From an uncultured Ruminococcus sp. (GTDB lineage Bacteria > Bacillota > Clostridia > Oscillospirales > Ruminococcaceae): DNA of 43,073 bases. Shown here piece by piece: positions 42,375-43,073 of the stretch. The notes under the pieces are model-generated. The model was not told where the DNA came from, did not search any database, and worked only from the letters and a program-made list of their open reading frames with translations. The stretch's first letter is position 1, and each line of letters begins with the position of its first letter. Location: NCBI GenBank assembly GCA_910576995.1, contig CAJTLC010000021.1:1-43073 (forward strand), read 5' to 3'. The position numbers and the translations under genes are program-made.

Positions 42375-43073
42375 AAGCATTAATCTCCTTGTCAAATTCC
42401 AACAAATTCTTTGCAATTTCCACCACCACATTAACTGTAATGGAATTTCCTGCCTGCTTGTATAGCTGCGCATCGGACATTCCCGTTGCTGCAACTTTGT
42501 TGAACTGAGCCTTGCTATAGCCCTGCAAACGCCAGCACTCAACAGGCATGAGACGGCGAATTCGTCCTCTGTGAACAACTCCGTGCCTGTCCGTGACAGT
42601 TATCGTAAACATCGGTTCGTTGGGATTTTTTATGCGTCTGCCGTTCTGTCGGGTAGTTTCCTTGAATGGGTTGATTATCGCTCTCGGACCTTCTTCAAGA
42701 ACTCCTGAACGCTCGCCTTTGTGCGTTCCGTTCGTAATGCCCAGATCCATTCTTGTATTCAGACAGCGGGCATTGTCTGTAATCTTTGGATTTTCGTTCA
42801 TATCTACAAAAACAGCGGAATGCTCGCCTTTATGGTGTGACATTCCGCTGTTCTGTCGTGCTGTAATGCACCTTGCAGTCTCGGTGATTTTGGGATTTTC
42901 ATTGTAATCAACCAGATACAGACCTGTTCTTCCGCCTCTGCCGCCCGAACCGCTGCACTGCATAACGGCAGTACCTTTCGTAGAGTACACCCTCGAACCC
43001 TGACTTCCGCCGATCAGCTGTTCAGGTTTTCTTTCTCTGCCATTTTCCGCATTGCCTCGTCCGAAAGAAAGTA
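42364..43073 (-). CDS. C5 cytosine DNA methyltransferase, C-terminal part (runs off the right edge)
   Basis: The frame is open to the window edge at 43073, so the N-terminal catalytic part is not seen. The visible part has PMFTITVTDRHGVVHRG, then RIRRLMPVECWRLQGY and the C-terminal motif LYKQAGNSITVNVVVEIA, which are motifs IX-X of C5 methylases. Two repeated blocks (NENPKITETARCITARQNSG and NENPKITDNARCLNTR) lie in the target-recognition region. With the adenine methylase it would mask the element from restriction. Confidence 0.88.
   Translation of the reverse strand, partial: LSFGRGNAENGRERKPEQLIGGSQGSRVYSTKGTAVMQCSGSGGRGGRTGLYLVDYNENPKITETARCITARQNSGMSHHKGEHSAVFVDMNENPKITDNARCLNTRMDLGITNGTHKGERSGVLEEGPRAIINPFKETTRQNGRRIKNPNEPMFTITVTDRHGVVHRGRIRRLMPVECWRLQGYSKAQFNKVAATGMSDAQLYKQAGNSITVNVVVEIAKNLLEFDKEINAYGK

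Noticed and set aside
1..43073. Insertion sequence or transposase explaining the duplicated agr blocks
   Set aside because: No DDE transposase frame or terminal inverted repeats were seen near either agr copy; homologous recombination explains the layout more simply.

Overview
The window looks like a low-GC Gram-positive genome, most likely a gut clostridium close to Ruminococcus (Oscillospiraceae). The reasons are AGGAGG-type ribosome binding sites, canonical TTGaca/TATAAT promoters, agr quorum sensing with a LytTR regulator, a class B sortase, Cna-B surface domains, and conjugation genes (PrgI, VirB4, VirD4, MobP-type relaxase, DUF6103, DUF3991-Toprim) that resemble Firmicutes integrative and conjugative elements (ICEs). 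The taxon is inferred from gene families, not from a marker gene. Every supported gene is on the minus strand, so the text reads from right to left.

Region A (about 1-16.1 kb) is an agr locus fused to an RHS polymorphic-toxin locus. agrA and agrC (16057-14025) are followed by a terminator, then by a promoter with a tandem LytTR-type box. Next come a 46-codon agrD, an agrB cut off before its catalytic motif, and a 3223-residue secreted RHS protein (C-type lectin, VWA, Ig-like repeats, YD repeats, nuclease-like tip). Downstream are a probable immunity gene, an orphan RHS-core/Hint/HNH-like tip split by a frameshift, a second probable immunity gene, a 104-bp rhs remnant and a terminator. A second copy of the promoter, box, agrD and agrB follows (665-21). 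The two AgrD peptides are identical. I see no terminator between agrD copy 2 and the terminator at 691-740, so the toxin cluster appears to lie inside an AgrA-type, peptide-controlled transcription unit. agrC is frameshifted and both agrB copies are defective or shortened, so the circuit may be decaying, may vary by reversible mutation, or may carry sequencing errors.

Region B (about 16.1 kb to the right edge) is the left part of an ICE. It begins with a tyrosine integrase bracketed by 23-bp inverted repeats. Then come a monocistronic gene of possible ART/Tpt1-like fold, a relaxase interrupted by one in-frame amber codon, a ribbon-helix-helix auxiliary protein, an oriT-like intergenic region, DUF6103, an ArdA-like protein, a degenerate NlpC/P60 protein, kptA as a self-contained cargo gene, VirB4 and its partner, PrgI, a VirB6/TrbL-like protein, a small helix-turn-helix protein, VirD4, a Toprim/DUF3991 protein, a DUF3852-like membrane protein, a class B sortase, a large NlpC/P60-Cna-B surface protein, a transglutaminase-like lipoprotein, a DUF3846 protein, a D12-class adenine methylase, several small accessory proteins, a Bro-N/KilAC antirepressor-like protein and a C5 cytosine methylase running off the edge.

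Region B supplies DNA processing (relaxase, auxiliary protein, VirD4), the transfer channel (VirB4, PrgI, VirB6), wall opening and cell contact (NlpC/P60, Cna-B protein, sortase) and protection of incoming DNA (ArdA-like protein, two methylases). Region A would make a contact-dependent or secreted toxin whose expression follows population density. Both regions contain single-event lesions (agrC, the orphan toxin, the relaxase), and these should be checked against raw reads before being called biology.
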